From: Prorocentrum cordatum
Taxonomy: Eukaryota > Sar > Dinophyceae > Prorocentrales > Prorocentraceae
Assembly (NCBI GenBank): GCA_963575745.1
Contig: CAUYUJ010021065.1
Location: 7,501-55,000, forward strand
DNA: 47,500 nt
Direction: 5' to 3'
The position numbers were made by a program, and so were the translations under genes. Positions 19,668 through 28,429 of this stretch are shown here, piece by piece (position 1 is the stretch's first letter; the number at the start of each line of letters is the position of its first letter). The notes beneath the pieces were generated by a model. It was not told the origin of the DNA and searched no databases. It saw only the letters and a program-made list of their open reading frames with translations.

Positions 19668-20110
19668 CTGGCCTTGGTCGGTGCCTTGTGCTGTGCGCTG
19701 GTGTTCTTGCGCGTGGTGCTGGTCGCGGCCGTGGGCGTTGTTGCCGCTGCGGTGTTCCTCGTCGCGCTGGTGTTGCTGCGCGTGGTGTTGGTGGTCGCGG
19801 TGGTCGCCCTGCTGGTGCGAGGTGTTTTCTGCTGCTTCTCCTGCTGCGGCCGCCCGTATGCGTGCGGCTCTGGTGCGAGGGCTAGCCCTCTTCGCCTTTG
19901 CGCGCCAGGTAGAAGCGGTGGCCTCCGTTTCTGGGAGCTGCGGGGCTGCCGGTGTGAGCAGGGGCGGCAGGAGGGAGCAGTAGCATTGCATAGTTGGTGA
20001 GTCGGTCGGGCCCCTGTGCTTGCCTGCCGTGTAAAGCAATCCAGAATGTAGCACAGCAGCTAACCCGGTCAATTTCGCAACAGTTCTTGTCATGCATGCG
20101 TTGGCGGTAG
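19668..20110 (-). pseudogene. partial copy of the 5' region of the adjacent reverse-transcriptase element
   Basis: Matches 25895-26345 nearly base for base over about 440 bp (few substitutions by eye). The minus frame reads ...MTRTVAKLTGLAAVL...QCYCSLLPP...HAQQHQRDEEH.... At the two positions where the element at 25.9-26.2 kb has stop codons, this copy has TGC (Cys) and CAG (Gln). It is bounded on both sides by Thr/Ser-coding repeat arrays. Confidence 0.85.
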
Positions 20111-20862
20111 CTGCAGTAGTGGTGGTGCTGGTCGTAGTCGTGGTGGTGCTGGTCGTAGTGGTGGTGCTGCTGCTGGTCGCAGTCGTGGTAGTGCTGGTTG
20201 TGCTGGTGGTTCTGGTCGTGGTGGTGCTGCTGGTCGCTGTCTCGGTGCTGCTGCTCCCGGTTGCAGCCGTGGTGTTGCTGGTCGCTGTCGTGGTGCTGCT
20301 GGTCGTGGTCGTGGTCGTGGTGGTGCTGCGGGTCGCAGTCGTGGTGGTGGTGCTGCTGGTCGCAGTCGTGGTGGTGGTGCTGCTGGTCGCAGTCGTGGTG
20401 CTGCTGGTCGCAGTCGTGGCGCTGCTGGTCGCAGTCGTGCGGCTGCTGGTCGCCGTCGTGGTGGTGCTGGTGGTGCTCCTGGTCGTGGTGGTGGTGCTGC
20501 TGGTCGTTGTGGTGCTGCTGCTGCTGCTGGTTGCAGTCGTGGTGGTGCTGGTCGTAGTCGTGGTGGTGCTGCTGGTCGCAGTCGTGGTGGTGCTGCTTGT
20601 GCTGGTGGTGCTGGTGGTGCTGCTGGTCGTGGTGGTGGTGGTGTTGCTGGTCGCAGTCGTGGTGGTGCTGCTGCTGGTCGCAGTCGTGGTGCTGCTGGTC
20701 GCAGTCGTGGTGCTCCTGGTCGTGGTCGTGGTGGTGCTGCTGGTCGCTGTCGTGGTGGTGGTGCTGGTGGTGGTTCTGCTGCGGGTCGCAGTCGAGGCGG
20801 TGGTGCTGCTGGTTGCCGTTGTGGTGGTGGTGGTACTGCTGGTCTCCTCGTGGTGCCCGCTG
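20108..20862. repeat. GTC/GTG/CTG compound repeat array 1
   Basis: Same words as array 2. The two arrays start alike on the minus strand: both read HHEETSSTTT, then STTASTATRSRTTTST. They are therefore paralogous and not independently expanded. Together with the enclosed fragment they form a tandem super-unit of about 1.2 kb. Confidence 0.85.
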
Positions 20863-20932
20863 CCGTGTCGGGGGTGCTCCCGGCGCTCGTCGGAGCCCCC
20901 CAGGGCGGCCGTGCTGGCCGCGGTGCCAAACA

Positions 20933-22480
20933 TCAGGGGCGTGCTGGCAGGCGGCTAGCGGGTGGGCCGGCGGAGTCTGCGAGCAGCACTTCGGCCAGGT
21001 GTGGGTCGTCCTCCCCGGCGGCTCCCCCCAAGGCTAGGTAGCCGTCGCCCGTCAGGGTGGCCATGAGCGCGTCCTGGGCCGCGACGTTCAGGAACCCCCA
21101 CCAGCGGTTGGTGTACGCGAGCTCCGCGGAGCGGCGGAGGAGGGCCGGTGCGGCCCGCGCCTTCTGCTTGGCAAGCAGGCGTACCAGCTGGAGAGAGTCG
21201 CGGCCCCACCTGCCTCCGACCTCGCAGGAGAGGACCATGAGGCGGCCTGATTGGCCGGTCGTGAGTTCGTGGTACCTGCGTCGTTTGCGCCTTTCGGCCA
21301 CAAGTAGTGCGGCGCCGTCGGTGTCGAAGGTGCGCGGCCGGTGCCAGTCGTCCCTGCGGAGGGGGGGCACCATGGTGCTGTCGCAGCACAGGGGGACGCC
21401 GTTTGGCAAGATGCCGTAGACGACTAGGTCTACTTGTCTGCGGTCCAGCGGGTTGTGGACAACGGCGTTAGTGTCCCGCAGCAGCTGTTGGGGGACAACT
21501 CTCCCTCCTGCTCCTCTGGCGACCCTCGCCCAAGCTCGTTCGAGCGGTTTCGCGCGTCTGGCGAGAAGCCCAGTGCGTGGGGGCGCGGCTAGGTGGTTTC
21601 CCAGCGGGTCCAGCTGGGCCCGGCAGCCTGGGTGGCCGGCTGCCCCGCACGTGTGCGGGAGGAGCGGCAGCGGGAGCCTGAGGCGCCAGCGCAAGGCTGC
21701 CAGGAACCGCGCGTGCTTGAACTCGTGCCCCTCGGTGGTGGGTAAGGTGTGTAGCCAGTAGGCGGCCTTCGGTCCTGAGCATGACCTTAGCATGGCCTGG
21801 TTGGCCCCGGTGAGGCTGGGCATGAACACGTTGTCCCTGTAGTGGGTGTTGCGTGCGGAACATGCGTGGAACTGCCAGCCGTGCTGCCATTCTCCCGGTT
21901 CGGCGGCCTCCGAGCGCGGTGGCGCTTCCGGGCGCAGCCCCTGGAGCAGGTCGGTCCAGGAAGGTCTCCGGAAGCCTTCGGTTTCGAGCAGCTGTGCGGC
22001 CGCGGCGGCTGCGGCAAGGTTGCCCCTACGGCCGGGCCTGGTGCCGTCGAGGAGGTCCCTGTTCGCTGCAACTTCAACAGGGCGCCGTTGGTGGGGCATG
22101 TGTAGGGCGTCTGCCCAGGCGCCCCAGTAGGCCGCCGGGGACGTGCGCGCGGCGCTTTGGAGCCCGAGTCTTCCGTGTCGTCCAGGCATTGCTGCCGGTG
22201 CGCGCGCCCGTCGCTCTTCGTCTTGCGACATTGCGGGGTCCCCGAGGAGGCGGCCCAGGGTGGCCCACATGTCGCCGTCGTGGCCTCTCGCGTATTCTGT
22301 GATTTCCTCTGGCGGCAGACTTCGCAGCAGGTGGTTGGCCCGCGGGGGGGCGCAGAGGAGGAGGAGGAGGAGCCGAGCGCATTGTAGGTCGGGCAGAGCG
22401 CCAGTTCGTCCAGGAGTCTCCTCTCTTCCTGTCGTCTGCTCTCCAGGTGTGCGGCGACGAATGCTGGGGAGCCTAGGGGG
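20933..22480 (-). CDS. C-terminal domain of the retroelement RT protein
   Basis: After the RT break the protein continues for about 35 residues in one frame (GSPAFVAAHLESRRQEERRL). It then continues from about 22380 in a second frame, from CAPPRANHLLRSLPPEE through to a TGA at 20933-20935. Features are LLLLLCAPPRANHLLRSLPP (thumb-like helices), HTCGAAGHPGC (small Cys/His patch), PLCCDSTMVPPL, DGAALLVAERRKRRRYHELT and CEVGGRWGRDSLQLVRLLA, and near the end AYTNRWWGFLNVAAQDALMA. This arrangement is familiar from abundant dinoflagellate RT-derived proteins, but I know no assigned function for this domain. The region from 22380 to the stop has no further lesion. Confidence 0.75.
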   Translation of the reverse strand, partial: PPRLPSIRRRTPGEQTTGREETPGRTGALPDLQCARLLLLLLCAPPRANHLLRSLPPEEITEYARGHDGDMWATLGRLLGDPAMSQDEERRARAPAAMPGRHGRLGLQSAARTSPAAYWGAWADALHMPHQRRPVEVAANRDLLDGTRPGRRGNLAAAAAAAQLLETEGFRRPSWTDLLQGLRPEAPPRSEAAEPGEWQHGWQFHACSARNTHYRDNVFMPSLTGANQAMLRSCSGPKAAYWLHTLPTTEGHEFKHARFLAALRWRLRLPLPLLPHTCGAAGHPGCRAQLDPLGNHLAAPPRTGLLARRAKPLERAWARVARGAGGRVVPQQLLRDTNAVVHNPLDRRQVDLVVYGILPNGVPLCCDSTMVPPLRRDDWHRPRTFDTDGAALLVAERRKRRRYHELTTGQSGRLMVLSCEVGGRWGRDSLQLVRLLAKQKARAAPALLRRSAELAYTNRWWGFLNVAAQDALMATLTGDGYLALGGAAGEDDPHLAEVLLADSAGPPASRLPARP

Positions 22481-25175
22481 GGCCCAGGATCTTGATTCCT
22501 CGGTCGGGTGGCACTCTGTCGCCCCTCCAGACGTCTTGTCCCAGCTCGCCGATTCCGGGCGGCGCTGCGCCTCCGCCCCTGCTGTAAGCCCGGCACTTGC
22601 CAAGGTGGCAATCCAAGTTTGCGTGGAGGTGAATTGCTGCGGTGGTGGTGTCGAAAGCGGCACTGGCCCTGGCCCGGGTGGTCTTGATGCACACGTCGTC
22701 CAAGAAAGCGACCAGGAAGCCCCCTTGCTCGAGGGTCTTGGAGGCGCCCGCCAGCGCTCCGTGCAGGGCAAGAGCGAAGTGGGCTGGGGCCAGCGCGTCC
22801 CCCTGCTCCACTCCCTCTCCTTGGTGCACGTCGTGCACAGTCCCCATTTCGTCTTGCCAGAGGTAGGTTGAGTCTTGCCCGTGCCACATCTTCACGAAGG
22901 GGATTAAGCGGGCCAGCTCTGGGCGAGCAAGGGGCTCCTGGATGAAGGCCGACCTCGACACATGGTCGAAAGCCCCGACTCCATCGATGCTGACAATCAC
23001 TGCGTCGTCGTCGTGGTCCAGCACTGACCTCAGCAGCGTGGCGGCACAGTCGGTTCCTGCCCGCGTCGTCAGGGCGAACTGGAAGGGCGCGGTTGCGGCC
23101 GCGAGCTGCTCGGCGAACTGTTGAGCGAGCGCCCTGGTGACCAGTCGGCAGAAAACGTCGCCGGTGGAGGTGCCCCGTGCTCCGTTGTCTGGTTTCTGGA
23201 GCGCCGTCATCTTGCAGAGGGCTGGAGCGCGGGCAATCGGGGAGGGCACCCGCGCCTCCGCGAGGGCAGCGGCGGCGAAACCAAGCAGGTCCATGGACTC
23301 TTCGTGTTCCAGCAGCGGCTTGAGGTGCTCGACGCGGACCCCCGACGGTCCTGCTGCCGTGCCCTTTTTGGCGGACCGGAGGCAAGCGAGGAATTTGGTC
23401 TTGTCGAGTCTCGCTCTGTCGGTTGCGCGGTCTAAGTTGGCGGGTAGTCGGCGGCTCAGGGCAGGCGGTCGGCTGGCCAGGTCCCGCAGCCTGTTTAGTG
23501 TCTCCCCGTTGCCGGGCGCAATCGCCGCCGCGGTCAAGACCTGTCTCCCCCGTGACGGGTTGCCGTTTCGGACGTGCGCGCAAGCTTGTTCTCTGCGTCG
23601 CTCCTGCTGTCGCTCCTCTGTGGCTGGCCTCGGCGCTGCGCGCGCGCCGGTCGTGGCGTTGGCCTCGCGTAGCAGGGCCAGCCAGTCGCCCTGGCGGAGC
23701 AGGAGCCTCGAGGCGAGGAGGAACAGTGTCCATCCTGGGTGGGTTGTTGCCTGGTTGCCCTGGTCGTGTCCTCGTTTGATCCTCTTCAAAGCCGTGGTGA
23801 ACGCCATCCGGGTCTCCGCGCGCAGGAAACGTGGCACGTTCTGTAGTGTCAGCACGAATCTCCGTAGCTCTTGTTGGAGGTCAATGCCCCCTAGAGTTGC
23901 CCAGGGCTCTTCGGTGGGTCCGTTGCTCGGGGCTGGGGCCTGCGCAGGCTGGGCCTCGTGGTCGGTCTCCTCGGTGCTGGAGTTGCTCTCGCTGGAGTTG
24001 CCATCGCCGTCGTTGGCGTCTCCCTCCTCCGCGCCCGTGTTTCCGCCGTCGCTGCCGCTGCTCGGGCTTCCTCCTCCCCCACCTCCGCCGCCTCGGCCTC
24101 TTCTGGCGCCTCTTGCTCGTCTGCTTTCTCTGGCGCCTCTTCCGCTTCTGTTTCCGGGGGCGCCTCTGCCCGCCGCGGCGGCAGGGCCGTTCGCGTGCTG
24201 GTCTCTGGGCATCTCCAGCTCCTGGGGCGCCTCTGGCGGTGGGGGCGGCGGCGGGGGCGCCGCATCTGCCCAGAGAGCTGGGTTGCGCAGGTCGTTTGTG
24301 CGTGCGTCAACTCCTCGTGCAAGCACGCCGCCGCCGAATGCTTCGAGGAGGGGGTCTTGCACCAGCGGCTGCATGTAGCCGGCGCTGCTGTGCGCCACGG
24401 CCTGGGCGACTGGCGCAAAAGATGCGCGCCCTGGGCGCTCTCCTCCGTCTGCGGCAAGCACTGCTGGTACTTCCCCGGGCCGAGCGTCGGTGTACGCCAG
24501 CATTTGGACAAAGGGCCCTGTTAGTACAGGTCCCGCAAGCCGCAACGTCTTTACCGTCGGCTTCCACCAGGCCTGTGCGAGGCGGTGCTCACTCCACTGC
24601 GCCCTTTCGCCCGGGGCTAGAAGCCCGGCGGTCGCTAGCAGCAGGGGCGCGTGCACTGCCGAGTTGGCGCGTGCCTGGAGGGGCGCTTGCGGTGGGGCCC
24701 AGCCGGCGAACGGGCTGTGTTGTGGCGGCCTCGCGGCGGCTCGCTCTGGCCCTGGTGGGGGGGCTGGTGGTGGTGGCTCTGGCCCTGGCGGGGCTGGTGG
24801 TGGGGCAGTGGGCGCTTCTCTGGTCCATGCGTCTGGTTCGCACAAAGCGCACCTCCATTCGCCTCCGGCCGTGCTGGCTTCCGCGGCCCACGTGCCCAGC
24901 TCTAGGCACCTCGCGCACATCTGTTGGCCGCCCTGTGGCGCGATCGTGTCGACAGCGCAGCGCGCCCCGCAGCGTGGGCAAATCCGTGACTCTAGCCACT
25001 GCGTGATCCTCCCGTTGGTGTCTCGTGCAGCGATCTCCGGGGGCCATTCCGCGCGGCGGTCTGGCACTTCGGAGAATTCGGGCGGCGGGCCGAGACGTCG
25101 GCAGCAGAGCGCTCGGGAGCAGCGGTGGCTTCCGTAGTGGTGTTTCTTCGCCTCGCGCGTAGCTCCGAAACCCAT
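22473..25175 (-). CDS. reverse transcriptase with upstream zinc cluster
   Basis: 900 codons open from an ATG at 25173-25175, although the true protein probably starts upstream in another frame. Residues about 65-120 hold CPRCGARC, MCARC and WRCALCEPD, a three-pair Cys cluster resembling a PHD or zinc-ribbon fold. A Pro/Gly/acidic linker follows, then the RT. Its landmarks are GTAAGPSGVRVEHLKPLL, CKMTALQKP, motif A VSIDGVGAFDHV (22960-23005), motif B GVEQGDALAPAHFALAL (near 22780-22820), motif C VAFLDDVCIK (near 22695-22720), motif D HLGKCRAYS and motif E GIKILGPP at the end. Both catalytic Asp positions are present (D in motif A, DD in motif C). The frame ends at 22473, but the protein continues as LGSPAFVAAHLE in another frame, so a one-base indel near 22480 breaks it. 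Confidence 0.85.
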   Translation of the reverse strand: MGFGATREAKKHHYGSHRCSRALCCRRLGPPPEFSEVPDRRAEWPPEIAARDTNGRITQWLESRICPRCGARCAVDTIAPQGGQQMCARCLELGTWAAEASTAGGEWRCALCEPDAWTREAPTAPPPAPPGPEPPPPAPPPGPERAAARPPQHSPFAGWAPPQAPLQARANSAVHAPLLLATAGLLAPGERAQWSEHRLAQAWWKPTVKTLRLAGPVLTGPFVQMLAYTDARPGEVPAVLAADGGERPGRASFAPVAQAVAHSSAGYMQPLVQDPLLEAFGGGVLARGVDARTNDLRNPALWADAAPPPPPPPPEAPQELEMPRDQHANGPAAAAGRGAPGNRSGRGARESRRARGARRGRGGGGGGGGSPSSGSDGGNTGAEEGDANDGDGNSSESNSSTEETDHEAQPAQAPAPSNGPTEEPWATLGGIDLQQELRRFVLTLQNVPRFLRAETRMAFTTALKRIKRGHDQGNQATTHPGWTLFLLASRLLLRQGDWLALLREANATTGARAAPRPATEERQQERRREQACAHVRNGNPSRGRQVLTAAAIAPGNGETLNRLRDLASRPPALSRRLPANLDRATDRARLDKTKFLACLRSAKKGTAAGPSGVRVEHLKPLLEHEESMDLLGFAAAALAEARVPSPIARAPALCKMTALQKPDNGARGTSTGDVFCRLVTRALAQQFAEQLAAATAPFQFALTTRAGTDCAATLLRSVLDHDDDAVIVSIDGVGAFDHVSRSAFIQEPLARPELARLIPFVKMWHGQDSTYLWQDEMGTVHDVHQGEGVEQGDALAPAHFALALHGALAGASKTLEQGGFLVAFLDDVCIKTTRARASAAFDTTTAAIHLHANLDCHLGKCRAYSRGGGAAPPGIGELGQDVWRGDRVPPDRGIKILGPP

Positions 25176-25995
25176 TGTGATCTGGGGCGGCCTGGGCGCC
25201 GGCGTCGTGGGCCGGGGGCGGCGGTCGGTTTATGTCCACGCCCTGCGCTGCGCACCATGCCCGTAACTCGGCGGTGGTCGGATGTCTGGCTCCGCACTGC
25301 GGGCAAGTGGTGGCTTCGCCAAGGTGGCGGGCCAAGTCGGCGCGGCAGCCCAAGTGGAAGTGGGCGCCACAGCACGCCTCTTGTGCTGGTGTGTCCTTGC
25401 CCGCCCCATGGTGTGGGATCACTTCCTGGTAGACGACGCAGATATTGGCATCTTCCGCCGGCGCTGGTGGTCGGTCCGGCTCCTCCCGCGCCGTTGCTGC
25501 CGCTTCTGCGGCCTCGCCCTGCCTGTCGCCGCGCGGGGCGAATGGGCCCGCAAAATTCCATCCGACTTCTGGCGCCCTCCCGAAGACGGCGCCAAAGTGG
25601 TCCGGCACGGCTTGTGCGCCAAGCTGATACCCTGCGGCATGTAGCTGGAGCAGAGCACGTGTTGGGGTCTCTTCCTGCGACGGGATTGGCGCCGCGCCGC
25701 CGGGTGCGTGCTCTGGCGACCCTGGTGGTGACGCCGTGTGTCTCGGGCGCGGTGTTCGGGGGCTGTCCCCAGGTGCGTTCGGAGGTCCTGGTTGGCTGGC
25801 CTCGCCCACTCGAACGCCTCGGTAACCCCATCGCGCGTCGCGGCGGCTTTTGGAGGGGTTGCGCTGGTGCTGCTGCTCGTGGTGGTGCAGGTCGTGGTGG
25901 CCCTGGTCGCTGCCTTGTGCTGTGCGCTGGTGTTCTTGCGCGTGGTGCTGGTCGCGGTCGTGGGAGTTGTTGCCGCTGCGGTGTTCCTCGTCGCG
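25175..25995 (-). CDS. RING-like finger segment of the retroelement polyprotein (after TAG)
   Basis: This continues the N-terminal frame beyond the TAG at 25996-25998. It reads a His/Gln-rich stretch, then GYRGVRVGEASQPGPPNAP, then about 120 residues, then NICVVYQEV with CCGAHFHLGC and TTCPQCGA. The spacing is that of a RING-type zinc finger (C...C..H..H..C...C..C), but the second ligand is Tyr where Cys is expected (CVVY), so one zinc site is probably damaged. RING fingers are usually E3 ubiquitin ligases; in a retroelement the role is unknown. The GEASxPGPP signature recurs, to my recollection, in dinoflagellate RT proteins. It resembles a 2A peptide end only in the last three residues. Coding passes to another frame between about 25230 and 25175. 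Confidence 0.55.
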
Positions 25996-26211
25996 CTAGT
26001 GTTGCTGCGCGTGGTGTTGGTGGTCGCGGTGGTCGCTCTGCTGGTGCAAGGTGCTTTCTGCTGCTTCTCCTGCTGCGGCCGCCCGTCTGCGCGCGGCTCT
26101 GGTGCGAGGGCTGGCCCTCTTCGCTTTTGCGCGCCAGGTAGAGGCGGTGGTCTCCGTTTCTGGAAGCTGCAGGGCTGCCGGTGTGAGCAGGGGTGGCGGG
26201 GGGGAGCAGTA

Positions 26212-27366
26212 TCATTGCATAGTTGGTGAGTCGGTCGGGCCCTTGTGCTTGCCTGCCGTGTAAAGCAATCCAGACTGCAGCGCGGCAGCTAGCCCGGTCA
26301 ATTTCGCAACAGTTCTTGTCATGTGTGCATTGGCGGTAGCTGCAGTTCTGCGTTGCCCGTGTCGGCCCGGCGCGGGCAGGACGGGGTGGTAGCATCGTGG
26401 GCTGCCACTGGACGGCAGTGGCATCTTCGTGTTGGCGACGCTCTGCGGTCCCTTTGCTGGCGTTGGCTCGGCAGCGTTCCTCTTCCGCTGGCGGGCGCGT
26501 TGGCGTGCGCCCAGCTGCAGTGTCGGGCTGTCTGTCTCCAGCGTCCCCGCCCCGGCCTGCATCGTGACGGCCGTGGCGCCCTCGTTTGTGTAGTCCGGTC
26601 TCGTGTTGGGTCCGAGGAGCGCGTGCGGGAGCTTTTGGATGCAGCCTCGCGTGCTTGCTGTGGGTGAGTCGTGGTCGGTGTTGTGAGCTTGGTAGTCGGG
26701 CTGCGTGGTGGTTTGCTCTTCGGTCTTTGCGCTGCCCCGCGTCGCGTGCCGCCTCAGGTAGAACCGGTCCTCGAGGTAGGTCTGTCGCCTGGAGAAAGCC
26801 TCCTGCTGCCGCGTGGTCTCGGCATGTTCGTGGTAGGCGTGTGCCTTTCTGTTCGCTCGCTCCCTCTTCTCGGCGCGGCGTCTGGAACGACGGCGGTTCC
26901 TCGTGGCGCACCTAGTGGGCGAATGCGAATACCCAGCGCTAAGGAGTCTTAGCGTCTGAAAATCAATCGGTGGGCTGGCGAGTCTGGGTCGGCTGTCCGT
27001 GTCTTCGGGCGGCGGGGTAGGTGTGAGGCTGTGCTCGCCTTGAGCCAGGTGGCGGAAGGGGTTCAAGCGGAGGGGGTCGGGGGCTGTCGTGTCGTTGGGT
27101 GCTCGGTCGTTGTCTTGGTCGTGGTTGTCTTTGTCAGCTCGCGGCCTGGAAGGGCCCCTCTCCTGACCGAGTTTCTCGCTCCGCGCCCGCCGTGGTGGCG
27201 AGGTCTCGGCGGGCTCGCCCCTCGCCTGCGCTCGTCTCCTTCGCCCAGCCAGCGTCCAGAGGCCTGGTGGCGGGCCTGGGTCCGGCGGGCGCCCCCTTTC
27301 GCCCGGAGCACTCCCCGTGCTCCGAGCGTCGGCGCGCGGGCCCCGTGGCCCCCTGGAGGGCGCCAT
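26212..27366 (-). CDS. N-terminal basic ORF of the retroelement (ORF1-like)
   Basis: 384 codons from an ATG at 27364-27366 to a TGA at 26212-26214. The product is Arg/Pro/Thr-rich and strongly basic, with a dense basic patch RNRRRSRRRAEKRERANRK and a following RQTYLEDRFYLRRHATRG segment. No RRM or zinc knuckle was recognised. By position it may be a nucleic-acid-binding ORF1 product, but that is inference. In the partial copy at 19668-20110 the codon equivalent to the TGA is TGC and the frame continues. The stop here is therefore best explained as a nonsense change of Cys inside a longer protein, not as a natural ORF1 end. A plausible upstream control region is not visible. The 60 bp beyond the ATG include the CAG/GTAAG-like site noted at 27407-27462. 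Confidence 0.5.
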   Translation of the reverse strand: MAPSRGPRGPRADARSTGSAPGERGRPPDPGPPPGLWTLAGRRRRAQARGEPAETSPPRRARSEKLGQERGPSRPRADKDNHDQDNDRAPNDTTAPDPLRLNPFRHLAQGEHSLTPTPPPEDTDSRPRLASPPIDFQTLRLLSAGYSHSPTRCATRNRRRSRRRAEKRERANRKAHAYHEHAETTRQQEAFSRRQTYLEDRFYLRRHATRGSAKTEEQTTTQPDYQAHNTDHDSPTASTRGCIQKLPHALLGPNTRPDYTNEGATAVTMQAGAGTLETDSPTLQLGARQRARQRKRNAAEPTPAKGPQSVANTKMPLPSSGSPRCYHPVLPAPGRHGQRRTAATANAHMTRTVAKLTGLAAALQSGLLYTAGKHKGPTDSPTMQ

Positions 27367-27406
27367 GCTTGCGCCCCGCGCGCGCCCCGCGCGCGCGCCG
27401 GCCGCT

Positions 27407-27462
27407 TGGCCTGTCTCCCCCTCCCCCCCTCCCCCTTACCTGAAAATGGGACGGTTAGTCCC
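27407..27462 (-). promoter_or_regulatory. possible splice donor / shared 5' segment of the retroelement
   Basis: On the minus strand the sequence TTTTCAG is followed by GTAAGGGGG. This is a good CAG/GTAAG donor site about 60-70 bases upstream of the ATG at 27366. The same plus-strand blocks, CTGTCTCCCCCTCCCCCC then TGGGACGGTTAGTCC, occur with similar spacing at about 1987-2047. It may be a spliced 5' leader or a dispersed repeat. Confidence 0.35.
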
Positions 27463-27469
27463 CCCTGAG

Positions 27470-28352
27470 TCCGCAGGATCCACCTGCCTCCAGCACTGGC
27501 GGCGACGCCCGGCTGCCGACGCGGGGCTGCCCCGGCGCTGGCTGGCCCGCCTGGTCGGCCTTTCTCCTCCCTGCCCGCTTTCCCCTCCTCGTTCGCTACC
27601 CCCCTCCCTCATGGCGGCCGCGCCCAGCACAGAGCGGCTTCGGCCCGGTGCCCGGCGGTGCCCGGCGCTCGCACGCGACGCTCCCGTCGCACCTTGCCGC
27701 CTCGGCGGCCCCGCGGTCCTGGGCGCTGCGCGGCCCCGGCCTGGCCCTGGGCACCGCGGACAACGGCAGCGCAGCGTGCGCGGGCTCGGCCCGATCCCAT
27801 GCGCTCGCCATTGCAGGGCAGGCTTCCGCCTCCTGCAGCACACCGGCACCCTGTCGGTCGTTAAGCAGCATGGTCCTGGCATGTCCTGACTGCCGCGCCT
27901 CAGACTGTGGCTCCCGTGCCCTGTTTTTCGTGGCACCTTGGACAACCACGGCCTGGGCCACCAGCTCCCGCATCCTGTTCGGTGGCACAACGTTGCAGTT
28001 CGGCGCAGCGATGTTCCCAGGCCCTACCATCCTTGGTCAACGCCTTTTGGGTGCAAGGCGCGTCCTCTCCTGGTGCCACTTGAGGGTTGTCTGCAGGGCG
28101 CGCCGTTGACGGCTCCACCACCACAGCATTTTGCTTCTTCCGGTACTTCGCCGCCGGGTTCCTGTCCAAGGCGTTCCTTTGCAAGCATATCGTCTTCGGC
28201 ACCGCTTGATTCCGGGGCCTTGCCCCCTCTTGGCCTTGACGTGAGGCCCCTATTTCTTCCCCCCCCCCTCCCCCTCCCCCCTCTTCGTTAACTCAAGCTG
28301 TGCGCGGCTTGCTTAGCGTCGACCAGAAAAGGTGCGCTTTCGACCTGCGAAT

Positions 28353-28353
<1 letters not shown>
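27470..28353. other. intergenic, no gene supported
   Basis: GC-rich with C/T-rich runs (for example 28258-28285). Open frames on both strands are compositional. No motif, RNA gene or repeat was recognised. Confidence 0.5.
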
Positions 28354-28415
<62 letters not shown>

Positions 28416-28427
28416 ATATATATATAC
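28354..28427. repeat. (TA)n microsatellite
   Basis: About 27 TA dinucleotides to 28407, then TGTATGTG and a second short TA tract ending ACACATG. It is a clear AT island in GC-rich DNA. Confidence 0.97.
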
Positions 28428-28429
28428 AC

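Larger units (their letters stand above)
20933..27366 (-). mobile_element. dinoflagellate-type reverse-transcriptase retroelement, decayed
   Basis: A minus-strand element of at least 6.4 kb, read from 27366 down to a TGA at 20933-20935. Parts in order: basic N-terminal ORF (27366-26212), His/Gln-rich linker and GEASQPGPP segment with a RING-like finger (to about 25200), zinc-cluster region, RT (25175-22473), long C-terminal domain (to 20933). Lesions against one continuous frame: TGA at 26212-26214, TAG at 25996-25998, frame changes near 25180-25230, 22480 and 22380. No long terminal repeats, target-site duplication or poly-A tail were found, so the ends are approximate and the class is inferred from the RT motifs. 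A copy of its 5' region sits just beyond its 3' end. Confidence 0.8.

Noticed and set aside
17041-19983. 980-codon plus-strand frame of Val/Leu repeats that looks like a giant membrane protein
   Set aside because: It is a compositional product of the GTG/GTC/CTG array. The minus-strand frame in the same DNA is longer and equally low-complexity.
17442-20933. 1163-codon minus-strand Thr/Ser-rich frame (mucin-like)
   Set aside because: It starts with an ATG but consists of two repeat arrays plus a captured retroelement fragment and ends inside the PPR region. A real secreted protein cannot be excluded, but nothing (signal peptide, domain) supports it.
25802-25812. Relation between GEASQPGPP of the RT and the (G)ASQPA motif of the helicase
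   Set aside because: The peptides look alike but the DNA differs at most synonymous positions and the strand is opposite. Treated as chance.
27035-27060. Reverse-complement spliced-leader-like CTTGAGCCAGGTGGC
   Set aside because: Match limited to the first nine bases and it lies inside the retroelement ORF.
27317-27889. 190-codon plus-strand frame upstream of the retroelement
   Set aside because: Composition-driven (Pro/Arg/Ala) and overlaps the retroelement 5' end antisense.
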